5,891 nt of DNA from TMED23 sp964643045 (GTDB taxonomy: Bacteria; Pseudomonadota; Alphaproteobacteria; Rhodospirillales; UBA2165): NCBI GenBank assembly GCA_964643045.1, contig CAZXSC010000146.1, positions 1-5,891 on the forward strand, given 5' to 3'. Shown piece after piece: positions 5,678-5,891 of the stretch (the stretch's first letter is position 1; every line of letters begins with the position of its first letter). A program made the position numbers and the translations under genes. Under the pieces are notes generated by a model. The model was not told the origin of the DNA. It saw only the letters and a list, made by a program, of their open reading frames with translations, and did not search any database.

Positions 5678-5891
5678 GTGATACTTTATGATGTAAAAAC
5701 TGCCCCCAGCGCCAGACGTGTGCGAATTTTCCTAGCAGAAAAGAATTTAGATGTAGAAGTAATACAAGTAAATACGGCTGAAGGGGAACACCTAAAAGAG
5801 GATTTCTTAAAACTAAATCCTTGGGCCACGGTACCTGTATTAAAACTAGATGATGGGACGTGTATTAGTGAAGCAATCGCTTGTTGTAGAT
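5678..5891 (+). CDS. Glutathione S-transferase N-terminal domain, 3'-partial
   Basis: The first 71 codons of a glutathione S-transferase, cut by the right edge; a complete member is usually 200-220 residues. The thioredoxin-like N-terminal domain is plain: MILYDVKTAPSARRVRIFLAEK forms the first strand and helix, LNPWATVPVLKLDDG (47-61) has the conserved cis-Pro after Val, and ISEAIACCR (63-71) carries the Ser-Glu that contacts the glutathione gamma-glutamyl group. Ser11 in the APSARR turn is the likely thiol-activating residue, by analogy with Ser-type bacterial GSTs. These cytoplasmic enzymes join glutathione to electrophiles or act as isomerases or reductases. The start is GTG with a GGAG 8 bases before it and a stop just upstream in frame. 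It follows the 55-codon peptide gene by 42 bases and may be co-transcribed with it. Confidence 0.88.
   Translation, partial: MILYDVKTAPSARRVRIFLAEKNLDVEVIQVNTAEGEHLKEDFLKLNPWATVPVLKLDDGTCISEAIACCR

Noticed and set aside
5649..5681. 10-codon frame MKSYKMENKK whose TGA overlaps the GST GTG start
   Set aside because: A translational-coupling leader is possible, but ten Lys-rich codons in AT-rich DNA are easily chance, and the GST gene has its own Shine-Dalgarno sequence.

Overview
The window looks like an accessory chromosomal segment from an AT-leaning Gram-negative bacterium. A proteobacterium is the best guess, because the right-edge glutathione S-transferase is of a bacterial type common there and the other genes fit; no rRNA, tRNA or housekeeping marker is present to fix the taxon. 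I see no complete insertion sequence and no CRISPR array.

Layout, left to right. (1) 1-945 (+): the 3' part of a pentein-fold guanidino-group enzyme (amidinotransferase / arginine deiminase / DDAH superfamily), reading in from beyond the left edge. (2) 946-1282: a gene-free convergent spacer. (3) 1283-2386 (-): a complete stand-alone MetE-C-like cobalamin-independent methionine synthase homologue with a TTG start, a clear Shine-Dalgarno sequence and all zinc ligands; it is visibly richer in G+C than its neighbours. (4) 2387-2804: a spacer with no convincing gene, but with a 12-bp perfect palindrome and, on the minus strand, a two-stem RNA-like fold and a U-tailed hairpin just after the next gene. 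(5) 2805-3698 (-): a PhyH-family Fe(II)/2-oxoglutarate oxygenase with its metal triad and 2OG arginine. (6) 3822-5363 (-): a 513-residue fusion of a SAM methyltransferase domain and a NodB-type deacetylase domain. (7) A divergent spacer. (8) 5468-5635 (+): a likely 55-codon peptide gene, too short for a standard ORF listing, ending in Ile-Tyr-Cys-Cys-Gly. (9) 5678-5891 (+): the N-terminal domain of a glutathione S-transferase with a GTG start, cut by the right edge.

The fusion protein and the PhyH oxygenase lie in the same direction and could be co-transcribed. Together they offer N-deacetylation, methylation and hydroxylation, the chemistry of tailoring a glycan or small molecule. The short peptide and GST gene diverge from them and share the control region at 5364-5467. 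The pentein enzyme and the GC-richer MetE-like gene may be unrelated neighbours. The most interesting items are the 55-residue peptide, the methyltransferase-deacetylase fusion, the minus-strand structure at 2713-2764, and the pentein enzyme whose usual guanidinium-binding aspartates appear replaced. That these form one pathway is inference only.
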